Assembly: GCA_036346255.1 (NCBI GenBank)
Contig: CM070625.1
Location: 18,561,488 to 18,625,487, forward strand
Source: Ampelocalamus luodianensis
Lineage: Eukaryota > Streptophyta > Magnoliopsida > Poales > Poaceae
Direction of reading: 5' to 3'
Length of the DNA: 64,000 nucleotides
Shown: positions 1-11,192 of the stretch, piece after piece
How the letters are laid out: every line of letters starts with the position of its first letter
How positions within the stretch are numbered: position 1 is the first letter of the stretch
The notes under the pieces: model-generated
What the model was told of the DNA's origin: nothing
Seen by the model: only the letters and a program-made list of their open reading frames with translations
Database searches by the model: none
Made by a program: the position numbers and the translations under genes

Positions 1-2240
1 ACTTTGATGGTGATTGTGTGCACATCTATTAACTAAGCATCAAATTAACGCATCTAAACAACTAGTTACTCTAAACAACCATCATTAGTGATAAGATCAC
101 TTAAACCTACAAGGAGCTATTGAAACACTAACTAGTTAATTAGCCAACTATTAGATGCTAACAATTTTCTAATTAAGGTTGGGCTTTAATAAAATTCAGC
201 TACTAACACACCTAAGCATCACACCCACATATAGCAAGGTTAACAATTTCAGCATGCTACTACTACAAGGCCTTACTATACTTGTAAAAGCAAGAACCAC
301 AAGTACAGAAACAAACAACAAGATAATCTAACAACCTCTTTGATCATTCATGACAATAAGAGCTTTGAAACCTATAGACACTAACTAAATGTCTTCATGC
401 TAACCACTACAACTTAGGGGAGACAACAAGCACTAACAAAATAGAATAGCAAGCCATGCTACCAAGTTCAGATTACTGACAATAGGAAAACAATGACAAC
501 AGAGAAACAAATACAGAGAACCAGTGACTAACTTTCCTCCAAACCTCAATTCCAATTTTGATCATGCAAGAGAGTGAACTAATGAACAATCATAAGATTG
601 ATTAGCGACTAACTACAAGGCTTAAGGAGGTGGGCCCCATCGCGGTGAAAGCAGAGAGACACACCAAGAAAAACGAGAGGGCTCGGGCCGCTCGGACTGG
701 ATTTGTCGTCGGCGAAGGAGTGGCGGCGCGGTCGAGGTGGCGGCCAAAATGGGTTGCTTGCGGACCACCGCCAAAGGTGGTCACGAGTGGCCGGAGCTCT
801 TGTGGCGGCGTGGCGGCGGGCGCGCGGCGGCGTGGAGGTGACAAGGGTGGCTGTGCGAGAAGAAGAAGGTGAAAACTAGCGCGCATGAGCATTGGTGGGT
901 TACGAGAACTCACCGATGACGCGAGCTAAGGTGGTGCGGAGATGGCCGGCGACGAGCTGCGGCGGCGCAAGGCGGTCAACAACGAGCGGGCACGAGGTGA
1001 GCGAGAGCGAGTGAGTGATGGGGTAGGGTAGAGGACACGAGAGGATGCTTACGGAGCTAGGAATCGAGCTCAAGCTCGGCTGGAGAGGACGCGCGGGAGA
1101 GGCGAATCGGCGGAGTTGGAGAAGTGCGCGCAGCTCACGAGCGATGAAACCGGAATTTCTTGAGGGTTCACTTCACGGGGATGCGGACACGCAGTGATCG
1201 TCGGCCGAGCTCGAGATCGCCGGGCGGCCGAACGCACGGAGGCGGCGAGGCACTCCGGCCACGGAGCTCGGAGGAAGAAATGGACGAGAGAAGAGGAAGA
1301 AAACCGGTAGGTGAAGCTTTGGCGGCTTAAGAAGAGAGGCGGGCGGCGAGGTGGGGGTGGTAGCTCGGCGAGGTGGCCGGCGGCGGCGTGGCGGCACGCA
1401 TGCGGCGGCGGTGAAGCGGCGCGAAAGAAGCGAGCGTCGGCGGCTGGCGGCGGCGCGCGCGCCGCGTGGAGGAAAGAACTGCGGTGGGACCGCGCTATCA
1501 GCGAGCGCAACGAGTTGAGTCCGGATTGATCAAGAAGATGTCGAGCGTTCGATCCGAGATGGGCGGAAGGATCAACCGATCTGTCGATTTGATCGATCAT
1601 CGGTGCACGTGAGCCGCACGATAAGCATCGGACGGTCGGCAGCGCCCGCTCGCGTTGGGTTGGCGCCGATGCGGTTGGGTCCAGCCGAGACAAGCGGTCG
1701 GTCGGAGTTTAAGTCGGGCTCGGTGCGAGGCGACCAATGATGATTCCAGATTTGAAATCAAAAGGCGAGAGAAGGTTTGGGAAAATTTTAGAGATAGCTC
1801 CAGAGCTCCAAAAATTCCGAAATTTTTATGGTAGCTTCCTGGGACAGAGGACAACCTTGTGTAAATTTTCTAGGAATTTTCATGCATTATATTTCTCCCA
1901 AGAAAATTCACAAGCTGCTGCCTAAGGGTTTGACCAGAATTTGGAATAGTTTGACTTGCTCTTTTGAAATAGCAAATAAAATCTAAAAATTGTGAAATTG
2001 TTTAGGGAGGTAACTAGGATGGTCAAGATGATAGGAAAAATACTTGCAGAGGATGATACAAGTTTAAGGTCAAGAATTTTGATGACAACCACTTCCATTC
2101 ACAAGAATATAATTATAGAAAATGGAAATTGCTAGGGAAAAATGTAGAAACTTTCAAATGATTTCATGAGGCACCAAAAGTTTTTATTTCTCCTCATAAT
2201 TTTACATTTGAAATACAAACCCTAACTTAGGGCTGTTACA
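1..2240 (-). mobile_element. Partial LTR (Ty3/gypsy-type), truncated by window start
   Basis: Read on the minus strand, an LTR-like sequence begins at 2240 with TGTAACAGCCC, exactly where the integrase frame of element A stops (after the DRGSQF motif). Position 600-1700 is very GC-rich, like the leader part of the other gypsy LTRs here, and the rest is AT-rich. The long ORFs inside 600-1700 on both strands are low-complexity by-products of GC content. The far end lies left of the window, so its target duplication (expected partner of tgaac at 2241-2245) cannot be checked. It could be a solo LTR or the LTR of a larger nested element. Confidence 0.6.
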
Positions 2241-2851
2241 TGAACTGGGATCCTCGATCTGACACTATCTTTTTGGGCACACCGTGCAAACTGACAATTC
2301 TAGCCATGTACAACTCTGCGAGGCGATCTCCTGAGTATGTGGTTTTGACTGGCAGAAAATGGGCGACCTTGGTCAAACGATCAACTATTACCCAGATCGA
2401 ATCGTAGCGATTGGGTCTTGGGTAAACCGTAATGAAATCCATACCGATCTCTTCCACTTCCATTCGGAATCTTGATTGCGGCAAACCTGCTTGGTCTCAG
2501 TGTTCTGCCTTTACTTTCGATGGGTGTCGCACAAGGCAACAAACTCTGCGACTTCGTTTCAAATTTGGCCACAAAATTTAGTCTTAACATCTGATACATC
2601 TTGGTACTCCCGGGGTGGATCGAATACTTTGACTCGTGGGCTTCCTTTAAGATTAACTGTCTTAGACCATCGATATCGGTACCGAATCGACCATTAATCA
2701 GTATGTCTTGATCATCCTTGGTGAAATCTTTGAATTTCCCCTCGTCATTTTGACCTTGATTTACGACAACACAGATCCTTTGGTTGTGCTTCACGAATTT
2801 GCTTCTCGAGGTAGATTGTACTTCCAAATTGGCTACAAATCCCGGACACAA
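2241..2851 (-). pseudogene. Element A integrase (zinc finger and start of catalytic core), interrupted
   Basis: Two overlapping minus-strand frames cover the N-terminal zinc-binding region (EAHESKYSIHPGSTKMYQML, around 2620-2680) and then the core, with IVDRLTKVAHFLPVKTTYS and SDRGSQF (2240-2480). These are standard Ty3/gypsy integrase motifs; VDRLTK contains the first catalytic Asp and SDRGSQF the second. The frame changes near 2480, so a frameshift separates the two parts. The third acidic residue and the C-terminal tail are lost because an LTR starts directly after SDRGSQF. The product would not be functional. Confidence 0.85.
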
Positions 2852-3361
2852 CTTCTAGCTTTAGCTTCTGAAATTCTTCATGAAGTTCTGGGCAACTTCT
2901 CTTTACTTCCAAAGCATTGCAGTAACTCTTACGACTTAGAGCATCTGCAACTACGTTGGCTTTTCCGGGATGGTAGTGGATCCCAAGGTTATAATCCTTG
3001 ATCAATTCCAACCATCTTCTCGTGTCATATTCAAATCATTGGGTGAAGATGTACTTGGACTCTTCGATCCGTATAGACTTCACAAATGATTACAGATGAG
3101 GTAGTGACGCCAGATCTTTAAAGCATGCACTACGGCAGCTAATTCCAGATCATGAGTAGGGTAATTCTCCTCGTGAGGTCTCAATTTCCTTGATGCATAG
3201 GCGACAGCTCTTCCTTCTTGCATCAGGACGCATCCTAATCCTTGACGCGAAGCATCACAATAGATATCGAAATCCTTGCGAATATCTGGCAGAATCAGCA
3301 CTGGGGCTGAAGTCAAACGCTTCTTCAGTTCTTGAAAACTTTCTTCACAGGCTGGTTCCAA
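2745..3361 (-). pseudogene. Element A RNase H domain, broken
   Basis: The frame starting at 3361 reads SFQELKKRLTSAPVL followed by FDIYCDASRQGLGCVLMQ and AYASRKLRPHEENYPTHDLE, the RT thumb/RNase H junction and the RNase H core of Ty3/gypsy pol. The Asp of YCDAS and the Glu of HDLEL are kept. The frame stops near 3080 and resumes from 3011 with LGIHYHPGKANVVADALSR, the end of RNase H and the link to integrase. A frameshift or small deletion separates the two pieces. Confidence 0.87.
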
Positions 3362-3582
3362 GTGAACTTTTTCTACTTCTTCAACAATTGCGTAAGAGGC
3401 TTAGCAATCGATGAGAATCCTTCGATAAAGCAGCGGTAATAACTCGCCATTCCCAACAAGCTGCGAATCGAGTCACGGTCTTGGGCCGCTCCCAATGTAA
3501 CATCGCTTTAACTTTACGGGTCATTGCTACTCCTCTTGTCATCACATGACCAAGAAATCAACTTTTTCTTCCAAAATCACAC

Positions 3583-4400
3583 TTACTGAACTTGGCATAC
3601 AAGCGATGCTCTCGAGTTTTCCAATATTATCCTTAAATGCTCGGCGTGTTCTTCCTCCGACTTAGAGTACACTAGAATATCATCAATGAACACAACTACG
3701 AACTTGTCCAAATATTCCATGAATTCTTTATTCATCATGTTCATGAAATAGGCAGGGGCATTAGTCAGACCAAAGGACATGACTAAGAACTCATAATGTC
3801 CATACCGTGTTGAGAATGCGGTCTTCGGTATATCCTTAGGACAAATCTTTAGCTGGTGGTAACCCGATCGCAGTCGATCTTTGAAAACACTCGGCTCCTT
3901 TCATCGATCAAACGGATCATCTATCCGGGTAGTGGGTACTTGTTCTTGATGGTAACCGTTGAGAGAGCGGTGTCGATACACATCCTCATACTTCCATCTT
4001 TCTTCTTGACAAATAACACCGGCGCTCCCCATGGCGGCGAACTAGGTCTCACGAAACCTTTCTCAAGAAGTTCTTCTATCCGCTTCTTCATCTCTACCAA
4101 TTCATCGGTGGCATCCGATAAGGTCTCTTTGAAATCGATGACAAACTCAATGTCACGATCCGATGGCATTCTGGTAACTCCTCTGGAAACACATCCAGGT
4201 ATTCACCGACTCATCGGTACTTCTTCCAAGGAAAGGGTCTTCAAAGCGTTTACTAGCAAATGTCCATCACGAGCCGAGGTGGCTAGAAACTCTACCTTGT
4301 TTCCTTTGACATCCTCATTATTCACGCTCTTCGACCACAATCTAGCACGACTTTGTGCTTGGATAACCAATCCATGCCAAGAATGACATCTAGGGTTTGG
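3583..4400 (-). pseudogene. Element A reverse transcriptase, broken
   Basis: The upstream piece (4169-3921) has the entry to RT: ELLEKGFVRPSSPPWGAPVL, then FVKKKDGSMRMCID. The downstream piece (3780-3583) has MSFGLTNAPAYFMNMMN and VVFIDDILVYSKS; FIDD is the polymerase active-site box (usually YxDD) with both aspartates present. The stretch 3781-3920 joins them in another frame. The open frame on the opposite strand (3856-4386) is a shadow. Stops and frame changes indicate an inactive copy. Confidence 0.87.
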
Positions 4401-4599
4401 GTGTCTAGGACAATTAGGTTGGCTAGAAACTCAACTCGACTATGAGTAACTTAGCTCCTAAACATCCCACTCGATGCCAGCTCTGCTCCAGGTATTGGAC
4501 TAACGAGTATGCTTAAGTTGCATAACTTCAATTTATTCTTGGTTGCAAGCGTTCCGAAACAAATGAATGCGAAGCTCGAATCAAACAAAGCGATGCAGT

Positions 4600-5627
4600 C
4601 TTGAGTTAACGAAACTTACCCATTACGACGTCCGGTGATTCTGGGCTCCTTCGGTGGCGTGGTTGACACGGCCTCGATCCGCATCGTGGTGCTCCTCCGG
4701 CTTGACCGGCGACTTGTAAGCTCCTTGATTGATGCTGGCGCCGTGTCTTGAGCAGCGTAGCTCCAAGGTTGAAGTGTCTTTGAGTGATTGTTCCCCTTTG
4801 CGGACACCGTTGGCAAAATGTCCGGCGGCGACAGCGTAATGGACCTTTAGTGCGTTCTGCTGGTTGTTTCTGAATTGGGGTTGACAGTGCGGGGTTGCGG
4901 AAGTTACGGCGGTGGGCGGGGTGTTGAAGTTGGTGCGGTGCTCAAGCGAAGTGCGGGTGAAACACATTGAACTGTCTTGCCTTTGTTCTTGCCCTCTGCT
5001 GTGATTAATGGTTCCCTTGTTGAGCCATCCGGCGTTTACGGTTATCCTCCAGTTCCTTGCGTTTGTCCTCCAAAACAAAGGCTTTGTTGACCAGCTCTTG
5101 GAAATCAGGAAAAGTATGGGCGATCAAACTGACTTGTAGTCCAGTGTTTAGTCCCTTCAAAAAGCGACTTTGGCGAGCCTTGTCCGTGGCTACATCTTCC
5201 GCTGCATAGCGAGCTAGCTGTGAAAACTTGTTGAGGTAGTCAGACACTGACATAGCTCCTTGCTTGAGAGCGCGGAACTCATCCTTCTTGAGATCGATAA
5301 TGCCTTGCAGTGCGTGATCTGGCGGAATCTGCGAAAAATTCCTCCCGGTGATATCTGTGGCGTCTCATGGCGGCACGAAGTTCTCCGACCATTCGGCGGT
5401 GCCTTCTATCGGTGAGTGGCATACAGAACCTTTTCACGATCGCTGCACTGGGTGATCAGCAGCTTCCTTTCGATAACTCTGAGCCAATCGTGTGCTTCCA
5501 CTGGAGAGACGTGTCCGGAAAATGTTGGTGGACGAGTCATCATAAATTCTGCAAGCTTGGATGGTCCGTGGTGACCATGAGCAGCTGGGGCTCCATACTG
5601 TTGATTGTTGTTGGCCTGGTTGTTCAT
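4600..5627 (-). pseudogene. Element A gag, frameshifted
   Basis: The likely start is the Met at 5627, followed by an Asn/Gln-rich stretch and then KLAEFMMTRPPTFSGHVSPV, the start of the retrotransposon gag domain. The frame is lost near 5406 and recovers by about 5340, continuing through IIDLKKDEFRALKQGAMSV and VSDYLNKFSQLARYAAEDVA to a basic stretch ending near 5005. The region 5004-4600 should hold the protease linker and the CCHC zinc knuckle; only a degraded GHFAN-like remnant is visible near 4810. Gag would form the particle core. Confidence 0.82.
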
Positions 5628-6088
5628 AGCTTACATATGAGTCATCATAGTGTTCATCACCGATGCTGTCTTTGCCATGAAAGCTCCAAAGTTTTGCAAG
5701 TCAATTGGGGTGCTTGTGGCGGAGCGCTCCATGGTGGTTGCTCATTGCTTCTCGGTCTTTGGGAATGCAGGAACCACTAACAATGATCTAACGAGTTTGA
5801 ACCATCTGGCGAAGCTCCATGGGTTAGATAAGGTAGCAAGCACAAGATAAGTTGAGAACTAAGCAGAGGTAGGTTAAACCCAACAAAACACAGCTCAAGA
5901 AACTCAAATGAAATACCTTTATTACTTAGGGTCTTAGCATGACTGCAACAAATGCCTAAGGGCCTTTGCAGCTCATGCTCGCACACAAAAAGAAACAACG
6001 ACCTAAGCACACAAAACTACCGCCTAAAGAGCGACTCACTAAACTGAAACTGGCTAAGCCTGAAAAACTGAAGCCTAAAACGAACTAC
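5628..6088 (-). other. Element A spacer between extra ORF and gag
   Basis: This spacer is AT-richer than the flanking ORFs, with short stretches of stops in all frames. I see no protein motif or repeat in it. It is treated as untranslated sequence of element A. Confidence 0.5.
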
Positions 6089-6622
6089 TCAAGAAAGCCT
6101 CCACAACCATGCGCGGCGCTCACGTGGGTGTGGACTCGGAGTGAGCGAAGATCTTGGCAAGCCGATCCGATGCCACAGGCGGTGCGCAGCGAGAGCAGAC
6201 GTTCCTGCAAGCGGCTCAGTTGGCTCCTTTGGCTCTGCATCATCCTCTGGCTCGACTGGGCCTTCCTCTGGATCTTCTTCAGAATCCTCCTCGGGGTCTT
6301 CCTCTTCTTCGGGAACTTGGTCGTAGAGGATCTCTTGCAGAGTGGCGACCTTCTCTTCAGCTCTCTCCAAGGCTTCATAGACATGATCCAACTCCGTGAT
6401 GGTCCTCTCCAAAGCTTCCTCCTGGGCGGCCACGAACTGGGCGAGGTGCACGATCAGAGCGTTGCTCTCTCTTACGTGGACGGGTAGCGTCTTTGCAAGT
6501 CCACAACCGTAGCTCGGGTGGTAACGGAAGGCGGTGTCTGAAGCTCCGTGCGTAGATGTTGCGAATCGCGGCGATGGCCAAGCGACGACTCGGATACCTT
6601 CCGGCCAAGTGATCTTCCTCAC
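6089..6622 (-). CDS. Element A extra ORF upstream of gag (acidic, coiled-coil-like)
   Basis: A 177-aa open frame lies between the primer-binding site and gag on the minus strand. Its middle (roughly residues 50-95) is rich in Ala, Glu, Leu and Gln, with AQEEALERTITELDHVYEAL as a likely coiled coil. A strongly acidic Glu/Asp/Pro run follows (about residues 100-130). It shows no gag or pol motif. An additional ORF before gag is known in some rice gypsy elements of the RIRE3/RIRE8 type, and this frame sits in the same place; its function is unknown. It could be partly decayed, and its C-terminal end looks like frameshift drift. Confidence 0.5.
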   Translation of the reverse strand: MRKITWPEGIRVVAWPSPRFATSTHGASDTAFRYHPSYGCGLAKTLPVHVRESNALIVHLAQFVAAQEEALERTITELDHVYEALERAEEKVATLQEILYDQVPEEEEDPEEDSEEDPEEGPVEPEDDAEPKEPTEPLAGTSALAAHRLWHRIGLPRSSLTPSPHPRERRAWLWRLS

Positions 6623-6941
6623 GAGACGTGCAAGGTTGGCTCGCCTTGTCGTTCCTCCCGGCGTAGATCGTCGGTGCGAAAATCACTCCGCAGTTCGTCC
6701 ATTCACAATCCAGGCGCTCACCATAGCTCGAAGAGCGAGGCATCTGTCAAGGCAGAGCGAACAGGTAAGAGCAACCTTAAAACAATGGGGAGAGAAAGGA
6801 TTATAGCAATAGTTGAGGCGAGAGAGATATGAGGAGAGCTAAGCAATCAATTAACCTTGCAAGTTAATTTTTCTTTTAGAAAATAGTTTGGACATTCTAA
6901 AGGCGGTCAATCTAACTAAGGTCAAGACCTACGATCGGTAT
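6623..6941 (-). other. Element A 5' leader between primer-binding site and extra ORF
   Basis: About 320 bp of internal leader follow the primer-binding site on the minus strand. Such leaders usually carry the packaging signal. No ORF or repeat is evident. Confidence 0.5.
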
Positions 6942-6953
6942 GGCTCGATACCA
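6942..6953 (-). promoter_or_regulatory. Primer-binding site of element A (initiator Met tRNA type)
   Basis: On the minus strand TGGTATCGAGCC follows the LTR end (GGGTCCCGGCA) after four bases. It matches the usual plant primer-binding site complementary to the 3' end of initiator methionine tRNA (TGGTATCAGAGC) with small changes. It fixes the end of the 5' LTR at 6958 and the transcription direction as minus. Confidence 0.8.
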
Positions 6954-6957
6954 CCTC

Positions 6958-9900
6958 TGCCGGGACCCGAGTTACGATTACGGAACCCTCGTGTATCTTG
7001 CACTAGTCGAGATCACGCTAGTGCACAGAGGTTAACACGGTAAATGTCGATCCACACAAGCGATAAATAAAGTAAGCGATTAGTTTGAATAACAAATAAG
7101 GGTTTTGACCTTATGGTTGAGTTTACACTTATTAAGCCACGCAGGCTAACTATGAAAATAAAGCAAAGAATGAACGGAAAACTCGGCGTAGATCCCACCA
7201 ATTCACCACGTGCAACCGATCGATCCGGACCTTAACGAACGATCGACCTTGAACTCCTCCTCAAAGCGGCGTGACTCCTCCTCTTACTGTAGGTTTGGGC
7301 GCAAGTTTTACAACAAGCGTGAGTACACAACCGTACTCGCAAATCATACCACAGAATGCAATGTATAGATGCAGGCTTATTCCAAATAAAAGGCTTCTGT
7401 GGTTCTTTTGCGTAAAAGCAACATTTGCAATTGAATACAATAATAGATTGAAAGCATAATTCAAAACAAATAGACAATACTAATTTAACAGTTGTTTCCA
7501 CAAAGACACACACAGCCAAACAGATTATTTCACATAGCTATATGATTGAGGTCACACAGCTCCCATTCCCACATTTTATGAAAACTACCCCTCATGTGAA
7601 ATCCCCGAGCATGTCCATGATCATGACGCGTTATTCGAATAGATTGATTAACACTCCACGAGGTTGTACACTTTACCCACAAGATACAACTAGTGTAAAG
7701 CACCAATCGTAACAAAACAGTTCGGAAACTTCATCTCAAACATTGACACTCCCGGTGTGCTTACAAACCGCTATACCACTCACATAGAATTGGTATAACA
7801 CACACAGCTGGACAGGGAAGACAAATCGTCTCGCGATGCAACCACTAAGTAGTCACACCTCCACCCTGTCACATAGCCTAACCTATCCACCTGAACATCA
7901 ATGCCGAGAATCCATAACTTACTAAGTTAGGCCCGTCCCATACCAGGCATGTGGTCGTACAGTAAGGCTCAGTTCAATGGCGCACAAAGTTAAGTCCTTA
8001 ATTGACCAAGGCAAGACTTCCATGTTCTAACTAAGTCACAAAGATTATCATTCCCATCACATAGACCACCATGTCACACAGTCTCCACCACTTGCCTCAG
8101 TCTAAATCCTTTACCACCCAGTTGGTTTTAGTGCAACACATGCCATCACGAAGTAATAACACATAGCACACAGTTTTACACAAAGTTCCATAGTCACTTA
8201 GTCATAATTAATATTTGCAACTTACATATGATGTGAGACTCGTAGCATGGCTAAGCAATCTGTACTAGCATCTAACCAACCCACGTTGGTGCTATAATAT
8301 TACCAACTAATAACCAATCTAGGGTGACAAGGAATTATGACATACAAGGCCAAAGTGTGATAGCAATTTGGATAATAACTATGCCCAAAGCATTTAAATA
8401 AATAATTAAAGTAGAATGCATTAATTTAACACAAAGTAATTTGAAAACTGGGTTCAAGATGATCAAATGTATGACTTGCCTTGGAAAAGGTCTATGTACT
8501 GGTCTTGATCTTGAGGTGTTCCTTCTTCCACAAAATTCCCGACGATCGCGTCTACTGCATAACGAGACACAAACAAACAAAACAAATAAATAACAGAGGA
8601 AAAACAAAATCCAAAAATTAAATAAAAATCTCAGATAAATAGATCTTGAATTTATACAAATTTAGAAATTTTAATGGGCTCAATCGGAGTTAGGATGCAA
8701 AAGTTATGAGCTCTGTAAGTTTAAATATAAAAAGAAACCCTATTTTGGATTTTCTGGATTTCCCGAATTATTTCTCTAAAGAAAATTTGGATTAATGCGC
8801 AATGATGATGTCAGCGAGGATTTCCGGAAAAGAAATATTAAAAAGAAATCTCGGACATGTGGGACCCACATGTCAGTGGCACGGCTCACGGTGGACTAGG
8901 TCCACCGAGCCATCTGGATCGGCGCACGGCCTAAGGTGGCACGCGGCCGAGTGGACCGATGGCCAGCGACACGTGGCGCAAGGGGCGGCGGGCCGAGGTG
9001 GTGGCCACGCACGCGGACACGCCAGATGAACGGCGGCGGCGCTCGGGGACCTAGGGATCCGGCGAACGGCGGATCGCCGACGGCGGCGGATGGCACTGGG
9101 AGGTAGAGGGTGACACGAGGATCACGCGGGTGTGCTCACTGGTGCACGGGGACAACCAAGGTGGCGCGTGAGGTAGAAGCGGCGAAGTCTCGCCTCGTCG
9201 GGATCGGGGCTCCGGTGGTCTTCCGGCGAGACCAAGGCCACCGAGGTGAGAGGATCTCCGTGCGATGCCGAGAGTGCGAGCGAGAGCGCGCGGCAGCACG
9301 GCGGAGAACAAGATCGTCGGAGTTGCGGCGCGCGCATTGCTTCTCCGAAGTTTTTGCGGCGGCCGCGGGTTGGAGTCGCGGAGACGGGGCTAGCTCCCTT
9401 TATAGGGGCGGCTCGAGGAGTCTAGGGCACGACGGCGAGAAAGCGGGCGGCGGCGAGTCCCGGTCGTCCGACTTCGAGAGGCGATGAGCGATGCCTCGAT
9501 GGGGCCCGCTTGTCGGCCGCGGCTCGGCGTGATCGCGTGGGAAAGCGGAGCAGTGCGGTGGTGGTGGTGGGACCGGACGATCAGGCGCTGCGTGCGTGAG
9601 AGGAGAGGCGACAGCGGGTCCACTGTCGATGGGAGCGGGCTCGGCGCGCATGGCCGGTGGCGGGTGGCGAGCACGAGGAATAGGAGGCCGAGGAGATTAG
9701 GCCGAGACTATTTCGAGATTTTTAATAGTTTTCTAATTTAGAAAATACCGAGAAATTCAAATAAGCAATAGAATATAGCAAATGAACTCGAGAAAAATTC
9801 TAGAAAAATCTAGAAAATATATCGAGCACACAGAACCCAAATAAAATAGTTTTGTCTATTGTTCAAGTTGGGATTATTCACATTAAATATTTTTGATTGT

Positions 9901-10010
9901 AAAGTCCAATATTAAGCTTTTGAAATTAAATTCAAATAAAATCCAAATGGTGAATTTTCTCCCTACTAACTATTAAAAGATTTTTAAGCTCTGAAAATTG
10001 GGATGTTACA
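6958..10010 (-). mobile_element. 5' LTR of element A (about 3.05 kb)
   Basis: The LTR starts on the minus strand at 10010 with TGTAACATCCC and ends at 6958 with GGGTCCCGGCA, next to the primer-binding site. A TATA box (CCTATAAAGGG, about 9394-9404, minus strand) sits ahead of a GC-rich leader (8860-9680), the likely promoter and transcript start. The 7300-8560 portion matches, in inverse orientation, the LTR of element C at 25440-26480, so A and C belong to related families. The bases outside are gattg (10011-10015); the matching duplication would be beyond the window. ORFs inside are shadows. Confidence 0.85.
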
Positions 10011-10015
10011 GATTG

Positions 10016-10619
10016 CGGCCTAAAGAATGTTACCTAGTCGGGTCCAGTACCAGTCAGAAATTGCTCAAGAACTGCAACTGGTCAATGATCTGATAGAGTA
10101 TCCAAGTCAAGATCTTGGACAAATGCTAGGCTACAATCTCTTCGCTTTAGAGATTGCCCAACGACTTCGGGACTATGACCAGGGTCAAGCGGTACCAGCG
10201 ACAATGTTCTGGTGACCACACTGGAACAACTCCATCGAACGCCAACCGTTCACATAGTTCTCTACGCAGAGAGCTTCAAGACATCCGTCAACCTAACTAT
10301 CATCTGGTTGATCACCCAACCATGACGGTGGTCGAAGAAGGAATCAACGTACACCCCTGACGGGACGGCTGGTGGTCGTTAAATTCCTAGGAGAAGTGAG
10401 CAGTCACCACTCCCTCGGAGAAATCTTCATAAACAGATAGAGTACGAGTAGCATTACCCTCGTAGGATTGATATCTATGATAGATTAGATCCCCTTGACA
10501 CTGGGTAACATCGATTACAATCACTTGGTAACGTTAACCCTTCTTTCCCACAGAGAAGGTGTTATGATACCATTACAAGTTGTCGGGCATTTTCACCTGA
10601 CCTCCGAGTAATTCGCTGG
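10016..10619 (+). other. Element B 5' gag region, decayed
   Basis: Only short, stop-filled frames are visible, such as 10027-10215, which shows nothing I can assign beyond a weakly helical character. By position this is the variable N-terminal gag part or leader of element B. Confidence 0.35.
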
Positions 10620-11187
10620 CTAGCAAGATTTCGACCAACCAATATGAAAAAGTTTGATGGGACTCAAAACCCATTTAGTTTATTTAAATTTATACCCCTA
10701 CAGTCCAAGATGCTGGAATAGGAGAACATGTAGTGGCTAATTATCTTCCGACAATGCTCAAAGGTTCTGCTTGGTCGTGGCTACTCAATCAATCACCCGA
10801 GTTGATCTTCTAGTCGTAGCATTTTTGTGATTTCCCGCTAGTGAATTTTCAGGACACCTACAATCATCTTGGAAAAGAGGACGGCCTACATCGCATGCGA
10901 CAGGATTCACATGAAACCCTTTGTCAATTCATAAGGCATTTTAGTTAGGTTCGAAATACCATTCCTGAAATATCTGATTCTTCTGTCATTAGATCTTTTA
11001 AGTAGGGAGTATGAAACTGGAGGTTCACAAAAAACATTGCCTTGAGCCCTCCGACTACTGTCGCTGAGCTTTTCGTCTGCCGCTGAGGCAGTCAAATGGA
11101 ATTGGATAATTGATCACGACGACAAAGATTCTCGAGGAGCAAACAATGGTAGCAAAAAGAAGGAAAAGCTGATTGGAAAGTCCAAAG
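10620..11187 (+). pseudogene. Element B gag core, decayed
   Basis: Conceptual translation with stops gives KFDGTQNPFS (about 10650), VANYLPTMLKGSAWSWLLNQ (about 10733), FQDTYNHLGKEDGLHRMRQ and ETLCQFIRHF (about 10850-10945), then RNTIPEISDSSVI. These correspond to the conserved gag domain of TAT-lineage elements (KYDGxxNP, YLPxxLxxxAxxWL, FQGTYxRPG, LRxYIRRF). In-frame stops replace Trp/Gln codons at several sites. The segment ends where the solo LTR at 11193 was inserted. Confidence 0.75.
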
Positions 11188-11192
11188 GCAAA

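Larger units (their letters stand above)
2241..10010 (-). mobile_element. Element A: Ty3/gypsy retrotransposon (Tekay/Del-like), minus strand, incomplete
   Basis: On the minus strand the order is 5' LTR (10010-6958), primer-binding site, an extra acidic ORF, gag, then pol with reverse transcriptase, RNase H and the start of integrase. The gag motif KLAEFMMTRPPTF and the order RT-RH-INT place it with Ty3/gypsy chromovirus-type elements of grasses; the Tekay/Del placement is inferred from gag and the roughly 3-kb LTR. Pol is interrupted at 2240 by another LTR, so the end of integrase, any chromodomain and the 3' LTR lie outside the window. Several frameshifts show it is inactive. Its 5' boundary abuts element B at 10011. 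Confidence 0.85.

Noticed and set aside
1070..1693. 207-codon ORF on the minus strand
   Set aside because: It lies in the GC-rich part of an LTR, with overlapping ORFs in several frames and no recognisable motif.
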